Below, piece by piece: positions 16,326-25,648 of a stretch of DNA of 64,000 nt. Source of the stretch: Acidilobaceae archaeon. Lineage in GTDB: Archaea; Thermoproteota; Thermoprotei_A; Sulfolobales; Acidilobaceae. Position numbers and translations under genes: made by a program. Numbering within the stretch: the first letter of the stretch is position 1; each line of letters opens with the position of its first letter. The stretch lies in the NCBI GenBank assembly GCA_027037535.1, contig JALVZQ010000008.1:1-64000 (forward strand). Direction: 5' to 3'. The notes below the pieces were generated by a model. That model was not told the origin of the DNA, did not search any database, and saw only the letters and a list, made by a program, of their open reading frames with translations.

Positions 16326-16883
16326 GGAATCCCTAGACCACTATCAATACACTATGTAAAAAAGTAATCCATTAATCTCTATTCCCAGATATATGATGAG
16401 TACAATTAGGAGATGATTAATCAGTAGACACAATAATAATTGGCCGAGGTATAGTGGACCGGCTACGATTCTCTAACGCTAGTATGAGATAATAGGCTGC
16501 TTTATAGCGAGGTTTCCCTACAAGGGAGACATTTACTTGGAGTATTTTAGATTCCTCATACATGCTGATATATTGCGGGTATCGAGACCATTAGCCAAAC
16601 TCCAACTCTGATAGTAGTTAACGAGAGAAAAGCAATCTGCCTAGATTATATTATTAAATTTATCACATAAGCTCTAAGAGATAAAAATCCTCCTTTTGGC
16701 TAAACTCAAGTCTACTCTTCTATAATAAACATAAGAAGACATTATTGTATACCGTTCATCGATATAGCTTTCATCCTATATGACTATGGTTTACAATATA
16801 CTAGGGGATTCTCATATAGAAATTAGTGTTATCGTCGATAACGGGGAAAAAGAGTGGAGGATCATAGTGGTTTAGGGCTATGT
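16326..16883. other. gene-free stretch between permease and binding-protein genes
   Basis: No intact gene is found in about 560 bases. On the plus strand two short open stretches in adjacent frames read like protein (IIGRGIVDRLRFSNASMR about 16435-16490, then FIARFPYKGDIYLEYFRFLI about 16500-16560, ending at a stop near 16612). They have no start and could be the remains of a decayed gene. The rest is AT-rich with no recognised signal. Confidence 0.3.
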
Positions 16884-18464
16884 CTAGCTCTTTAGTTGTA
16901 TTGTGTCATATAGTAGGAACATTAGTGGGCTTACTTTGAGTGATTCTACGTTTGGTCCTAGTACGACGTAGAGCTTGCCTTGTATTAGTGGTATGTATGG
17001 TACGTCATCTGCCAGTATTTCTTGGACTTGGATGTATATCTGCTCTCTCTGCGCCTGGTCGGTTAGCTGTGTGGCCTGGGTTAGGAGCTCATTTACTTGT
17101 GTGTTGTTGTATCCTGTGCCGGTCCATGAGTTCGCTGGCGCCTTTAGGAATGGTGTTAGATAGTTGTCTGGGTCAAGATAGTCTGGGTACCAGCCCAGTA
17201 GGCTTACCATGAACTGGCCCTGGCTGAGCTGTTCTACGTACTGGGCCCACTCGCTGCTGTGTATGTTTACAGTTATCATTCCTGTCGCTTCCCACTGCTC
17301 CTTGAGCACTGCCGCTAGCTGGGCCTCGGTGTCGCCGTAGTGAGTCGGCGTGTACCAGAGATCTATCTCTAGCTTGTTGTCTTGGCTATAGCCTGCTTGT
17401 GTCAGTAACTCTTGCGCTAGTGTTATGTTTCCGTCTCCGTACTTCTTGAATGCATCGATGTGGCTCCACATTCCCGCTGGGACAAGGCTGTATAGTGGCA
17501 CTACTGTTCCCTGGTAGACTCTCTGCGCTATTTCTTCTCTGTCAATGGCCGCTGCTAATGCTCTCCTCACTAGAACGTTATCTGTTGGTGGCTGATCAGT
17601 CTTTATGACTACGTATCGGATGTAGAGTCCTGGTATCTCCATTACGTTGTATCCTTTGTCTTTTAGATCCTGTATGTCTTGCGGGTTGAGTGTTCTCCAT
17701 GCTACGTCGATTTCCCCGTTCTCAAGTGCTAGTCTTAGTGCCTGTGCGTTGCTGTAGAACTTTATCACTACCTTGTCGTTCTTTGGTTTCTCACCATAGT
17801 AGTATGGGTTCGGTACGAGCACCAGTTGCTCGTCTCTCTTCCAGTCCTGTATCATGTATGGTCCGCATCCTCCCCAGACGGCGTCGCTAGCTATCTCGTT
17901 GTCTGGATAGTTGGGATGTACTGGGAAGTATGGTGGCGTGGCTACTACTGCTAGGAAGTAGCTTGCAGGAGTCTTTAGAGTGAACTTTACTGTGTAGTTG
18001 TCTAGTGCCTCTACGCTCTCGACGAAGTCAGTTACTAGCCAGGATGGGTCTCCCTTGATATTCATTACTCTTTCTATGCTTCTTACAACGTCATGTGCTG
18101 TACATGGGGTTCCATCCGCGAACTTAGCGTCTTGTCTTAGGTGGAATATCCATACTGATCCATTGTCCTGTACTTCCCAGTCTGTGGCGAGATCGCCTAC
18201 TATCTTGCCTGTGTCAGGGTCATACTTGACTAGTCCCGCCATTATGTTGCTCAGAACCTCCCATGTGAAGAAATCATATGCATTGGCGGGATCCAGGTCG
18301 GTTATCTTATCAGTTACACCTATCACTACCACCTGTTCCGGTTGCTGCTCCTCAGTAGTATTGCCCTTGCCGGCGAAGTACCATGCTCCAGCAGCAACAA
18401 CTATTATTATAACTAAAACAATTGCCGCCGCCATTTTAGAAAGAGCTTTTCTAGACATGTCCAT
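16884..18464 (-). CDS. peptide-binding protein of the ABC transporter (SBP family 5)
   Basis: This 526-residue extracellular binding protein has a positively charged N-terminus, a single hydrophobic anchor/signal segment (AAAIVLVIIIVVAAGAWYFA) and a Glu/Gln-rich linker. The family 5 (OppA/DppA) body follows: DLATDWEVQDNGSVWIFHLR, FADGTPCTAHDVVRSIERV, and later YSLVPAGMW. No lipobox Cys follows the hydrophobic stretch, so it is probably held by an uncleaved N-terminal helix. ATG 18458 is the better start, because GGGTGA lies six bases ahead of it. The gene is 618 bases upstream of the permeases but on the same strand. Confidence 0.93.
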   Translation of the reverse strand: MDMSRKALSKMAAAIVLVIIIVVAAGAWYFAGKGNTTEEQQPEQVVVIGVTDKITDLDPANAYDFFTWEVLSNIMAGLVKYDPDTGKIVGDLATDWEVQDNGSVWIFHLRQDAKFADGTPCTAHDVVRSIERVMNIKGDPSWLVTDFVESVEALDNYTVKFTLKTPASYFLAVVATPPYFPVHPNYPDNEIASDAVWGGCGPYMIQDWKRDEQLVLVPNPYYYGEKPKNDKVVIKFYSNAQALRLALENGEIDVAWRTLNPQDIQDLKDKGYNVMEIPGLYIRYVVIKTDQPPTDNVLVRRALAAAIDREEIAQRVYQGTVVPLYSLVPAGMWSHIDAFKKYGDGNITLAQELLTQAGYSQDNKLEIDLWYTPTHYGDTEAQLAAVLKEQWEATGMITVNIHSSEWAQYVEQLSQGQFMVSLLGWYPDYLDPDNYLTPFLKAPANSWTGTGYNNTQVNELLTQATQLTDQAQREQIYIQVQEILADDVPYIPLIQGKLYVVLGPNVESLKVSPLMFLLYDTIQLKS

Positions 18465-18613
18465 TCACCCATTGTGACTTCATGTGGGTGAATATGCCCA
18501 CCTATATCTTATAATAAATATTAGGCTTATATTAAAATATACGTTGGTTCTCTTCACGTATAAATACAATATAATTCTCCGCCATTATCCTTTTACGGCT
18601 GGAGGATAAAGTT

Positions 18614-19579
18614 ATGGGTACGGGACTCCTCGAATATCTCTGGAAGCCCCTCTCTATGTTACCACCCAAAGTATCCTATACGATCGTCCATTCGTCTCCG
18701 GGCAGGCTACAAAAACCATTATCACGGATCCTAGCATCCAAGTGTCCCGAAAGCCTCAAGATAAGGATTCTTAACAATACTTTGACTAATCCCATCGGTC
18801 TTGCAGCTGGATTGAATAAGAACGGGAACCTGACTTGGCTGGGAGACGCTTTATGCCTCGGATTCACAGTTGTGGGCAGTATTTTACCCTATAGATATAA
18901 AGGGGCTGAAACCAAGCTTCTACTGAGACCTACTCCCTTATCCGCCGTTAACAGACTAGGATTGCCTAGTGATGGAATAGAAAAAGTTCTACAGAACATA
19001 AACCATTATAGGCCAAGATATACTCGGCTCGTGGCAAATATAGCTGGCCTGAGAAGAAACGACTATAAAGAACTTTCGGGACAGCTCGGCGAAGAGTTCT
19101 TGTTCGTAGAGGTAAATATTAGTTGTCCGAACACAGAAGAGCACGGTACTTTCGAGAAGCCCGAGTATGCCGAGAAAATACTGATAGGTCTTCCGGCTAG
19201 CCAACGGTACCTCCTAAAAATCCCTCATACTACTAATCGTGACTTGCTAGTAAACTACGTCGATCTTGTCAAGAAGTATGGTTTGCAGGGTATTGTAGCT
19301 GGCAACACGAGTAAAATCTGGATTCGAGGCTTCCAGGCTGGTCTCAGCGGGAGACCCATATTCCATGGAACCAAGAAAATGGTGGTGGCTCTAAGGGAAT
19401 TATTGGGAGAGGATAAAATTATAGTAGCGTCTGGAGGTGTTTTCTCTGCAGACGATGCTATAGAGTTGCTTGAGAATGGTGCTAATCTTATCGAGGTCTT
19501 AACTGTCTTGCTGAGGAGGGGTCCTAGAGCTGTCTTAGATATTGTCGAGGGAGTACATAGGTATCTCGCTAAGAGGTAG
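18614..19579 (+). CDS. pyrD: dihydroorotate dehydrogenase, class 2-like
   Basis: This 321-residue FMN enzyme of pyrimidine synthesis has the class 2 (quinone-type) pattern LTNPIGLAAGLNKNG, a VVGSILP strand, NRLGLPSDG, the active-site loop VNISCPNTE and VASGGVFSADDA. In class 2 enzymes the catalytic base is normally Ser (SSPNT); here it is Cys as in class 1. The N-terminal helical region that holds class 2 enzymes to the membrane is short but present (residues 1-50). No other pyr genes are nearby. It is divergent from the binding-protein gene. Confidence 0.9.
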   Translation: MGTGLLEYLWKPLSMLPPKVSYTIVHSSPGRLQKPLSRILASKCPESLKIRILNNTLTNPIGLAAGLNKNGNLTWLGDALCLGFTVVGSILPYRYKGAETKLLLRPTPLSAVNRLGLPSDGIEKVLQNINHYRPRYTRLVANIAGLRRNDYKELSGQLGEEFLFVEVNISCPNTEEHGTFEKPEYAEKILIGLPASQRYLLKIPHTTNRDLLVNYVDLVKKYGLQGIVAGNTSKIWIRGFQAGLSGRPIFHGTKKMVVALRELLGEDKIIVASGGVFSADDAIELLENGANLIEVLTVLLRRGPRAVLDIVEGVHRYLAKR

Positions 19580-19581
19580 AC

Positions 19582-19818
19582 TTACTTCTTGTTCCATTCT
19601 CCTCCTCTACGACTCCATAAAACTCTTCCACTTGTATCCCTGATCTCGATTACTCTATGGTATGGTAGTGCGGTATCATCGTCCAGATATATGGCCCAGC
19701 TATCGCTATATACTATTCTGTGGCCTGGAACACATTTTACTACTTCTCCCTTATCATTCCTGTGAACATAACATACGATGAACTTGTCTTTCAACTCCCA
19801 CATTGCTCTTCTTATCAT
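19582..19818 (-). CDS. UPF0248/DUF504 small protein
   Basis: This 78-residue protein matches the archaeal UPF0248 (MJ1316-type) pattern: a basic N-terminus, RIVYSDSWAIYLDDDTALPYHRVIEI in the middle and a basic tail. The fold has been linked to RNA-end recognition or repair domains, but its role in archaea is not established. It is convergent with pyrD, with only two bases between stops. Confidence 0.8.
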   Translation of the reverse strand: MIRRAMWELKDKFIVCYVHRNDKGEVVKCVPGHRIVYSDSWAIYLDDDTALPYHRVIEIRDTSGRVLWSRRGGEWNKK

Positions 19819-19992
19819 AGATTTGATCGTAGCCTTACCCAGTATAATTCACCATAGCATAGTTCGTCGAGGAAGAGCTTTTATCAATAATATCTTTCGA
19901 ATAATTGGAATAACGGGAGAAAATAAATAGGAGGACCCTGAGACATTCCTGTGTCATTCCTTTTTGATTGGATGACTGCCTAGAGTTTTAAT

Positions 19993-20943
19993 CTACCAGG
20001 TAACATACGTTATTCTTAGTTTCTTGCTTGCCTCGTCGAGTAGCCTCCAGTCGTCGTAGTTTAGTCTCCAGCCTACTGCGCCGGCGTTGTCTTCTACCTG
20101 TTGTGGGTTCTTTGCTCCGGGGATCGGTATTATCACGTCGCTATAGCCTATTAGCCAGTTTAGTGCTATCTGGGCTGGAGTCTTCTCGTACTTCTCTGCC
20201 ATTTGTTTTACAAGATTTGCTAGTTCAATTATTTGTTCATAGTTTTCTTTCTTGAATAGGGGATCGTTGCTTCTTACATCTTGGAACTTCTCTATGTCTT
20301 CAAGAGTGTATTTGCCTAGTACCGCTCCCTTCGCCAGTGGGCTCCATGCAAGTATGCTCATGTCGTTCTCCTCTGCGTAGGGTATGAGCTCTTTTTCGGC
20401 TTGTCTCTCGACTAGATTGTATCTAATTTGTAGAACTTCGATATCTATCCTGGATAGACAGTATCTTGCGGCTTCTGCGAGCTCTACTGGGAAGTCGCTT
20501 AGGCCAATGTAGTCTACTTTTCCTAGAACTACCAGTCTCTCTAGGGCCTTCATGTACTCGCAGGTTGGATGATTGTGCCAGCACGGTGGCCAGTGTACCT
20601 GGAGTAGGTCTATATAGTCTGTTTGTAGTCGTTTGAGGCTTCTATCCACGGCTTTGAAGACGTCGTTATACGCTAGGAATTCTCCGGGAATCTTCGTCGA
20701 TATGACCACGTCGTCTCTCTTCACTCCCAGATCCTTTAGGGCTTTTCCTATAAACTGCTCGCTCATTCCCCTACCATAGATCATTGCTGTGTCAACAAGG
20801 TTTATGCCTAGCTCGAATGCCTTCGCTAGGATTTCTTTAGCCTTTTCGTAGTCTGTTACGCCCCATGTATTGCTGAATTGCCATGCTCCTAAACCTATTC
20901 TTGAGACTTTAAGGTCTGTTGAGCCTAGGATCGTGTACTCCAT
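19993..20943 (-). CDS. aldo/keto reductase
   Basis: This protein of about 316 residues has a TIM barrel and the AKR catalytic tetrad. The Asp and Tyr lie in LVDTAMIYGRGMSEQFIG, the Lys in VVISTKIPG and the His in DLLQVHWPP. The NADPH-binding end (IPIPGAKNPQQVEDNAGA) is also present. It reduces aldehydes or ketones; the substrate is unknown. An in-frame GTG at 20955 exists, but GAGGTG nine bases before ATG 20943 and the family N-terminus (MEYTILGSTDLKVSRIGLG) favour 20943. It stands as a single gene. Confidence 0.93.
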   Translation of the reverse strand: MEYTILGSTDLKVSRIGLGAWQFSNTWGVTDYEKAKEILAKAFELGINLVDTAMIYGRGMSEQFIGKALKDLGVKRDDVVISTKIPGEFLAYNDVFKAVDRSLKRLQTDYIDLLQVHWPPCWHNHPTCEYMKALERLVVLGKVDYIGLSDFPVELAEAARYCLSRIDIEVLQIRYNLVERQAEKELIPYAEENDMSILAWSPLAKGAVLGKYTLEDIEKFQDVRSNDPLFKKENYEQIIELANLVKQMAEKYEKTPAQIALNWLIGYSDVIIPIPGAKNPQQVEDNAGAVGWRLNYDDWRLLDEASKKLRITYVTW

Positions 20944-21128
20944 AGTATTCCACACCTCATAGCATCGTTATATGATTACTCCATTGACGAGGCTTTTATT
21001 TAGATAATTATATTTCCCGTAAAAACAATAAGATGACAAAACATACAACAAGAACCTAACTGTAGGTTCGCGTTATTACGTGTATATAACTATATAGAAA
21101 AGCTCTTCGAGAAGACCACTTGGAGGGG

Positions 21129-21194
21129 GTGACAGCTACTGTACTTCAGAGGAGACATAACCTGAATAGAGACAGTTTAGAATACTGTGACTAA
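21129..21194 (+). CDS. tiny ORF ahead of the YwiC-like gene
   Basis: This 21-codon ORF starts GTG at 21129 directly after GGAGGGG and ends 12 bases before the next gene. A TATA-like TGTATATAAC (about 21080-21089) would start transcription near 21110, so the ORF would lie in the 5' leader. It could be a leader peptide or chance. No family. Confidence 0.2.
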   Translation: MTATVLQRRHNLNRDSLEYCD

Positions 21195-21206
21195 GAGAGA
21201 CATTAT

Positions 21207-21956
21207 ATGCCAGGCATGGAGCGTGTTACGGGATTGGACAAGGGCTGGGAAGCATATAGCAGGAGAACACGTGGGCTAATTCCTAGAGAGGGCGGGATTG
21301 CGGGAGTATGGTTTGCTAGCCTAGTGTATGGACTTCTATACAGTGTTTCCAGGGGGATTGACAGATTCGATCTCATACTCGCGGTTATCGGTTCAATATT
21401 GGTGCTAGTGTTAAGTGGTGCCGCTTGGCGGGTGACTTCGCTAAAAAGGCTTATTCTTATGATTCCTCCTGGACTTGTATTCATATATCTTTCACTTAGT
21501 ACAGGTACACCAGGCATAGTATTCTTGGCTATCGTCTCTGCGCTGGCTATTATTACGCTATGGCTTAAGGAACTAGACGTTATAGTTATAGGGGGGACTC
21601 TCGTTGCCGCGCATGGAGGACTATATGTTGTTGCATCTGGTGCTCCTAGCATTGTATACGGACTGTTACCAATAGCTTATACGTTTATGACTGTTAGCCA
21701 CGCCGGATATCGTGTGACAAATAGGTCGCGAAAAGCTGTGGTGTACTTCGTGTTGTCAAACACTGTACTAGTTTTATTCATTGCATACTCCTTCTTCATA
21801 GGATATAGGAACCTGGCATTATTGCTCGTGGCTGACCTCATTTTCAGGCTTATGCTATTCGCAACAGGGGTCTTCCCACGTATGAGTCCTCGAGCCTATG
21901 GATTCCATGAGGCCTTTCACAGCCTATTCTTTCTTGCATTAACAATCTTCATATAG
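21207..21956 (+). CDS. YwiC-like polytopic membrane protein
   Basis: This 249-residue protein has about seven hydrophobic spans. The opening motif IPREGGIAGVWFASLVYGLL resembles the R-E-H/G-G start of YwiC-like family proteins, and a late HEAFHSLFFLALTIF closes the last helix. His residues near helix ends (AAHGGLYV, VSHAGY, HEAFH) could bind metal or heme, which is speculation. Function is unknown in the family. It may be co-oriented with the two-gene unit downstream but has its own promoter-like site. Confidence 0.6.
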   Translation: MPGMERVTGLDKGWEAYSRRTRGLIPREGGIAGVWFASLVYGLLYSVSRGIDRFDLILAVIGSILVLVLSGAAWRVTSLKRLILMIPPGLVFIYLSLSTGTPGIVFLAIVSALAIITLWLKELDVIVIGGTLVAAHGGLYVVASGAPSIVYGLLPIAYTFMTVSHAGYRVTNRSRKAVVYFVLSNTVLVLFIAYSFFIGYRNLALLLVADLIFRLMLFATGVFPRMSPRAYGFHEAFHSLFFLALTIFI

Positions 21957-22044
21957 TTATATCTGGAGACGTTATTTCCCTTTCCGAATATAGTAATAGT
22001 ATAATTTAGTTGCTCAAGCATGATTATGATAGGGGTAAGAAAAC

Positions 22045-22404
22045 TTGGATACACCCATATCTGAGTGTACTGAGTCTAGGCTGGAGGGATGTGGCTACAT
22101 AATTGTTTGCAGGAAAGGACTCCTAGACATGTTAGGAAGAGAGAAGCTCCTTAAGCTGAGATACATGATGCCGGGCCAGATAGTCACAGGCGTCGACATG
22201 GAGAATGACTTAGCACTGTACCTCTATGTAAGTCCTGGTTCTATGGGTGGATTTTATCTCGAGGCTCCATTTATCTCTTTGAACAAGCATGAATGTAGTA
22301 GGAAGCTCAGAGAAACGTTGCTACAACAGATACACGAAAAACTAGGCGATGATCCTAGGATAACCCAGGTTACAATGATAATAGAGGAGAAGATGCTTCG
22401 TTGA
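22045..22404 (+). CDS. hypothetical protein paired with the kinase-like gene
   Basis: This 119-residue soluble protein of unknown family starts at TTG 22045, with AGGGGT about eleven bases ahead and an AT-rich TATA-like site (about 21994-22002). It contains a Cys-bearing strand (GYIIVCRKGLLDML) and an acidic C-terminal helix region. The kinase-like gene starts ten bases after its stop, so the two are almost surely one operon and may act together. Confidence 0.6.
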   Translation: MDTPISECTESRLEGCGYIIVCRKGLLDMLGREKLLKLRYMMPGQIVTGVDMENDLALYLYVSPGSMGGFYLEAPFISLNKHECSRKLRETLLQQIHEKLGDDPRITQVTMIIEEKMLR

Positions 22405-22414
22405 GGAGCCGGAG

Positions 22415-23770
22415 ATGTGCAGGGCATTAATCAGGTCTCCCACGTATGAGATCGAGATCTGTTCTAACTGTATACTTAACTTGATCTCCAAGCCTCCGAA
22501 GACTCCATTTTACATGCTATCTCTTGACGCAGAATACGGTATACTTGGCGAGAAACTAGCCGGAATCTTTCTCGGACCCTTCTATATAGAAGGAGACTGT
22601 AGGGAAAAAATCCTATCCTTAGCAGAAACCTATAGAAAAAGAATAATCCTAGAGCAACTCCATGACCTTTACACTAGAATCGGCAAAATAACGATGCTAG
22701 CCCAGATCGATCCATATTATATTCCATTATCAAGAAGCATCCTACTAGGCAAAAATCATTACTGTAACGTTATCGAGAACTACTATGAGGGCGACCCATC
22801 CGGGCTAAGAAAAGAGTATAGTAGACTTGCAGGTATTCTTGGAGTACTGGGAGATGGAAGTATAAATCTCATCGTGTTGGAAGAACTATATAAGAAGCTT
22901 TTCAACCGTATCAGAGAGTTTTTGTCGAGTACAAGTATTAGGATTCCTGGGAGGCTACTCTGGTTTCCGCTGGACGGTGAATGTAAACTAGATATCATTG
23001 ATCCGGGAAATTTGATCTCGTTGCCGGAAGGACGCCTATCATTGATAGCTTACCGACCCGAAAAACTATTATCAGAACATCTAGGCGGCTCATGGAGATG
23101 TGAGCAAACTACTTTCCTAGCGAGTAGTCTCAAGTGTACAAGGAACAATGATAAGAAAACGGTTATAGCGAAAATATATGAGAAGATGCAGGTGAAATGG
23201 ATCCCGGCATATATAGCTAGCCCGGCGCCTGTTAGATACCTTGTTTCTTCTAGGGCAAGACTTTCCAACGAGTACTATTGGCTTAGACGGCTGAGAGATA
23301 CGATACGTACTCCCCATATATTGCTTATATCCGCGTCTCATTCTAATAGGATTATGATAAGAGAATATCTCGAAGGAGTCCCTGTCATATCTTCTCGATA
23401 CAGCAAACAATGGGAAGAGGCAGGGAGAGCACTGGCAGAGATCCACTCTGCTGGATATGCTCTGGGAGATCCTAATCCTGGTAACTTCATCTATAGAGAG
23501 GGAGATATTGCTCTAATAGATGCGGAGCAGGCGCGTAGATACTCGTTGGAGGCGGGGGCCTGGGATCTAGTGGTCTTCGTAGTCTACTCTATAGTTTTTG
23601 GAGTGAATAGGAATCTTGTAGGAACAGCTATTAAGGGATATGCTAGCATTAGTCCAGTAAGGTTCCAGCGTATTAAGAAATTATTGTTGTCTGGTAAGGG
23701 TTGGGGAGGGGTCCGTTTCCTCCCTATATACTATAATACTGCAAAAAAGATTATCGAGGAAGTCGGCTAG
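22415..23770 (+). CDS. protein-kinase-like protein with novel N-terminal domain
   Basis: Residues about 255-451 of this 451-residue protein look like a RIO/Bud32/LPS-kinase-type catalytic domain. The ATP-site Lys is in KTVIAKIYEK, the catalytic loop is AGYALGDPNPGNFIY (HRD replaced by ALGD, with the following Asn kept) and the metal-binding Asp is in ALIDAEQA (in place of DFG). The first 250 residues match no family I know and contain scattered Cys (CSNCILN). The last four bases overlap the convergent TIP49 gene. Substrate unknown; the upstream 119-residue protein is a likely partner. Confidence 0.65.
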   Translation: MCRALIRSPTYEIEICSNCILNLISKPPKTPFYMLSLDAEYGILGEKLAGIFLGPFYIEGDCREKILSLAETYRKRIILEQLHDLYTRIGKITMLAQIDPYYIPLSRSILLGKNHYCNVIENYYEGDPSGLRKEYSRLAGILGVLGDGSINLIVLEELYKKLFNRIREFLSSTSIRIPGRLLWFPLDGECKLDIIDPGNLISLPEGRLSLIAYRPEKLLSEHLGGSWRCEQTTFLASSLKCTRNNDKKTVIAKIYEKMQVKWIPAYIASPAPVRYLVSSRARLSNEYYWLRRLRDTIRTPHILLISASHSNRIMIREYLEGVPVISSRYSKQWEEAGRALAEIHSAGYALGDPNPGNFIYREGDIALIDAEQARRYSLEAGAWDLVVFVVYSIVFGVNRNLVGTAIKGYASISPVRFQRIKKLLLSGKGWGGVRFLPIYYNTAKKIIEEVG

Positions 23771-25116
23771 TATAACATTAGGTCTTTGTACTTCTCTAGT
23801 AACTCTACACTAGTCTTTATATCGGCGAAGAGCTTTGAAGCAGCCTCAACGTCTTGCTTCTCTACCTTAATTCTTCCCTGGGACTCTGCGATTATTCTCG
23901 CTGGTTCAAGGAGTTGCAGAGCGTAACGTAGGCTGTGCGTTGATCCTAGCCTTGTTAGTTCTTCTAGGGCGTCCTGGCTGAGAGGGATTTCTTGTTCTTC
24001 GCTTCTTATCCTTATTATTTCGCGTATTTCGTCTGTTGTATAAGGTCTTGTGGGAATGATTAGGAGCCTGTCTAATAGGTCTCTGGGCATTCCGTGTGGT
24101 GATTCTATGTCGGTTCCTCGTATCTTCGTCATACCTCTATTTGTTGCCAGTATAATTATTGGGGCGAAATCGCTTTCCATTGCTTTTGTTATAAAGCTAT
24201 AGACTTCTAGATCTAGTAGATGTGCATCGTCTATGAATAATACTCCGGGAACAAGTTCGGCTCTCTTTTCTTCTATCCAGTTCTTTACAATCTCATCTGT
24301 TTTCCTCCTAACTTCGTCGCTTATTTCCTTCTCTCCTCCAAACAATGCCAAGAGACCGGTAAATACCGCTCTTTGCGCCGCTATGCTTAGATCTATATCA
24401 TGTAGGGTAAAGGTCCTTAGTATGTCCTTTGTCTTCTCAACGCTGCCTGAAGGAATCTCTACTTCCTCTGTGATATCTATGTCGTATAACTTGGTGCCTT
24501 TTCCCTTGGCTCTTCCAACTTTTCGTACATCAAGGGTCTCTGCATCGATAATTATCACATCACCCTTCTTAACTCCTAGGCGGAGTAGTTGGACAGCCAC
24601 TTCTGGAGGAGCACTGAAGCTCATTGAGTCGTCCTTAGTCTCTAGAGTCAGCTTAACACCTGCTATCTGCGGATAAGGAGACCACACACTTCTCTTCCTA
24701 AGATACTTGATCTCGGTTACTACTCCTTCGAGAACTCGTCTCGTCTCCCTGACTCTTACACCTATAGCTCTACGAAGCGCCTGCATTAGCACCTCTGTCT
24801 TCTTCTTTTCAAGACTATAGACCTCGCTTGCATTTAGAGCAACAAAGGGGGTGTCTTCGCCTAATTCTCTAGCAATAGCTATTGCGATAGCAGTTTTACC
24901 TGTCCCCGGAGGACCTGCCAATAGTATGCCTTTACCGGCTAGCCTACCGTACTTTATCATTTTAACGACTATTCCGGCGGCTTCTCTAGCCTCTTCTTGG
25001 CCGACAAGGCCGCCTCCTATCTTCTTTGCTTTCCCGTCCTTGTCCAATCCTAGGCCTCTGATATGGCTGTGTGCTGCCGCGCTCAGTACATCTGAGGAGA
25101 TTCTTACTTCGGCCAT
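23767..25116 (-). CDS. TIP49/RuvBL-like AAA+ ATPase
   Basis: This protein of about 449 residues is the archaeal homologue of eukaryotic RUVBL1/2 (TIP49). It shows HSHIRGLGLD and GGLVGQEEAREAAG, Walker A LAGPPGTGKTAIA, the TIP49 insertion domain (about residues 120-280), Walker B GVLFIDDAHLLD, sensor 1 LATNRG, and sensor 2 TRLGSTHSLRYALQLL. RUVBL proteins form hexamers used in assembly of large complexes. Walker B has Asp-Asp where eukaryotic forms have Asp-Glu. An upstream ATG (25152) exists, but GGTGATAG before ATG 25116 and the family start (MAEVRISS) support 25116. Confidence 0.92.
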   Translation of the reverse strand: MAEVRISSDVLSAAAHSHIRGLGLDKDGKAKKIGGGLVGQEEAREAAGIVVKMIKYGRLAGKGILLAGPPGTGKTAIAIAIARELGEDTPFVALNASEVYSLEKKKTEVLMQALRRAIGVRVRETRRVLEGVVTEIKYLRKRSVWSPYPQIAGVKLTLETKDDSMSFSAPPEVAVQLLRLGVKKGDVIIIDAETLDVRKVGRAKGKGTKLYDIDITEEVEIPSGSVEKTKDILRTFTLHDIDLSIAAQRAVFTGLLALFGGEKEISDEVRRKTDEIVKNWIEEKRAELVPGVLFIDDAHLLDLEVYSFITKAMESDFAPIIILATNRGMTKIRGTDIESPHGMPRDLLDRLLIIPTRPYTTDEIREIIRIRSEEQEIPLSQDALEELTRLGSTHSLRYALQLLEPARIIAESQGRIKVEKQDVEAASKLFADIKTSVELLEKYKDLMLY

Positions 25117-25317
25117 TTGCCTATCACCCCTTGGTTCTAAGGTGCACTTCATCTATGCTGATTCCCATTATATTGTTATCATGATGCTCATCAATGTATT
25201 TAAACAATTGTAATATGATCCATGATCCCACTATAATGCGTCCCACCATAGAGAACTACCAAAACGCTTAGAGGGGTTTAAAACCATCGCTTGACCTATG
25301 ACAGGTGGTGATATACA

Positions 25318-25542
25318 ATGAGCATACCTATAGTAATAAGAAAAGCAATCAGGCGTGGAACAAACTCAGCAGTACAGCCAGCAGCATTACCCCCGTCTAT
25401 AGCTGACGAACTACTGGAGATGTCGATAGACAATCCAATCGTTTATAGTCCCTCAACACTAGAAAACAATAGGCCGGGAAGAGAGAAAGAGAAGATATAT
25501 GCTAAATACGGATATCTATTGTTCTTAGGCCCATTCAAATAA
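25318..25542 (+). CDS. small hypothetical protein
   Basis: This 74-residue protein opens IPIVIRKAIRRGTNSAVQPAA and ends in a Tyr-rich tail. It belongs to no family I recognise. A good Shine-Dalgarno site, GGTGGTGAT, stands six bases before ATG 25318, which argues that it is translated. It is divergent from TIP49 and precedes the lipoylation genes by about 100 bases. Confidence 0.55.
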   Translation: MSIPIVIRKAIRRGTNSAVQPAALPPSIADELLEMSIDNPIVYSPSTLENNRPGREKEKIYAKYGYLLFLGPFK

Positions 25543-25648
25543 GCTCTTGGAAGCCAAGCTCACGTTACATACTTCTCCAAACTAGAATAATTCTATTTTT
25601 TCCTAGAATCATTTAATTGCCCATCCCAGTATCTCTCGTTATACGGGC

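Noticed and set aside
16393-16430. Possible C/D box RNA starting ATGATGA.
   Set aside because: No CTGA box follows at a workable distance.
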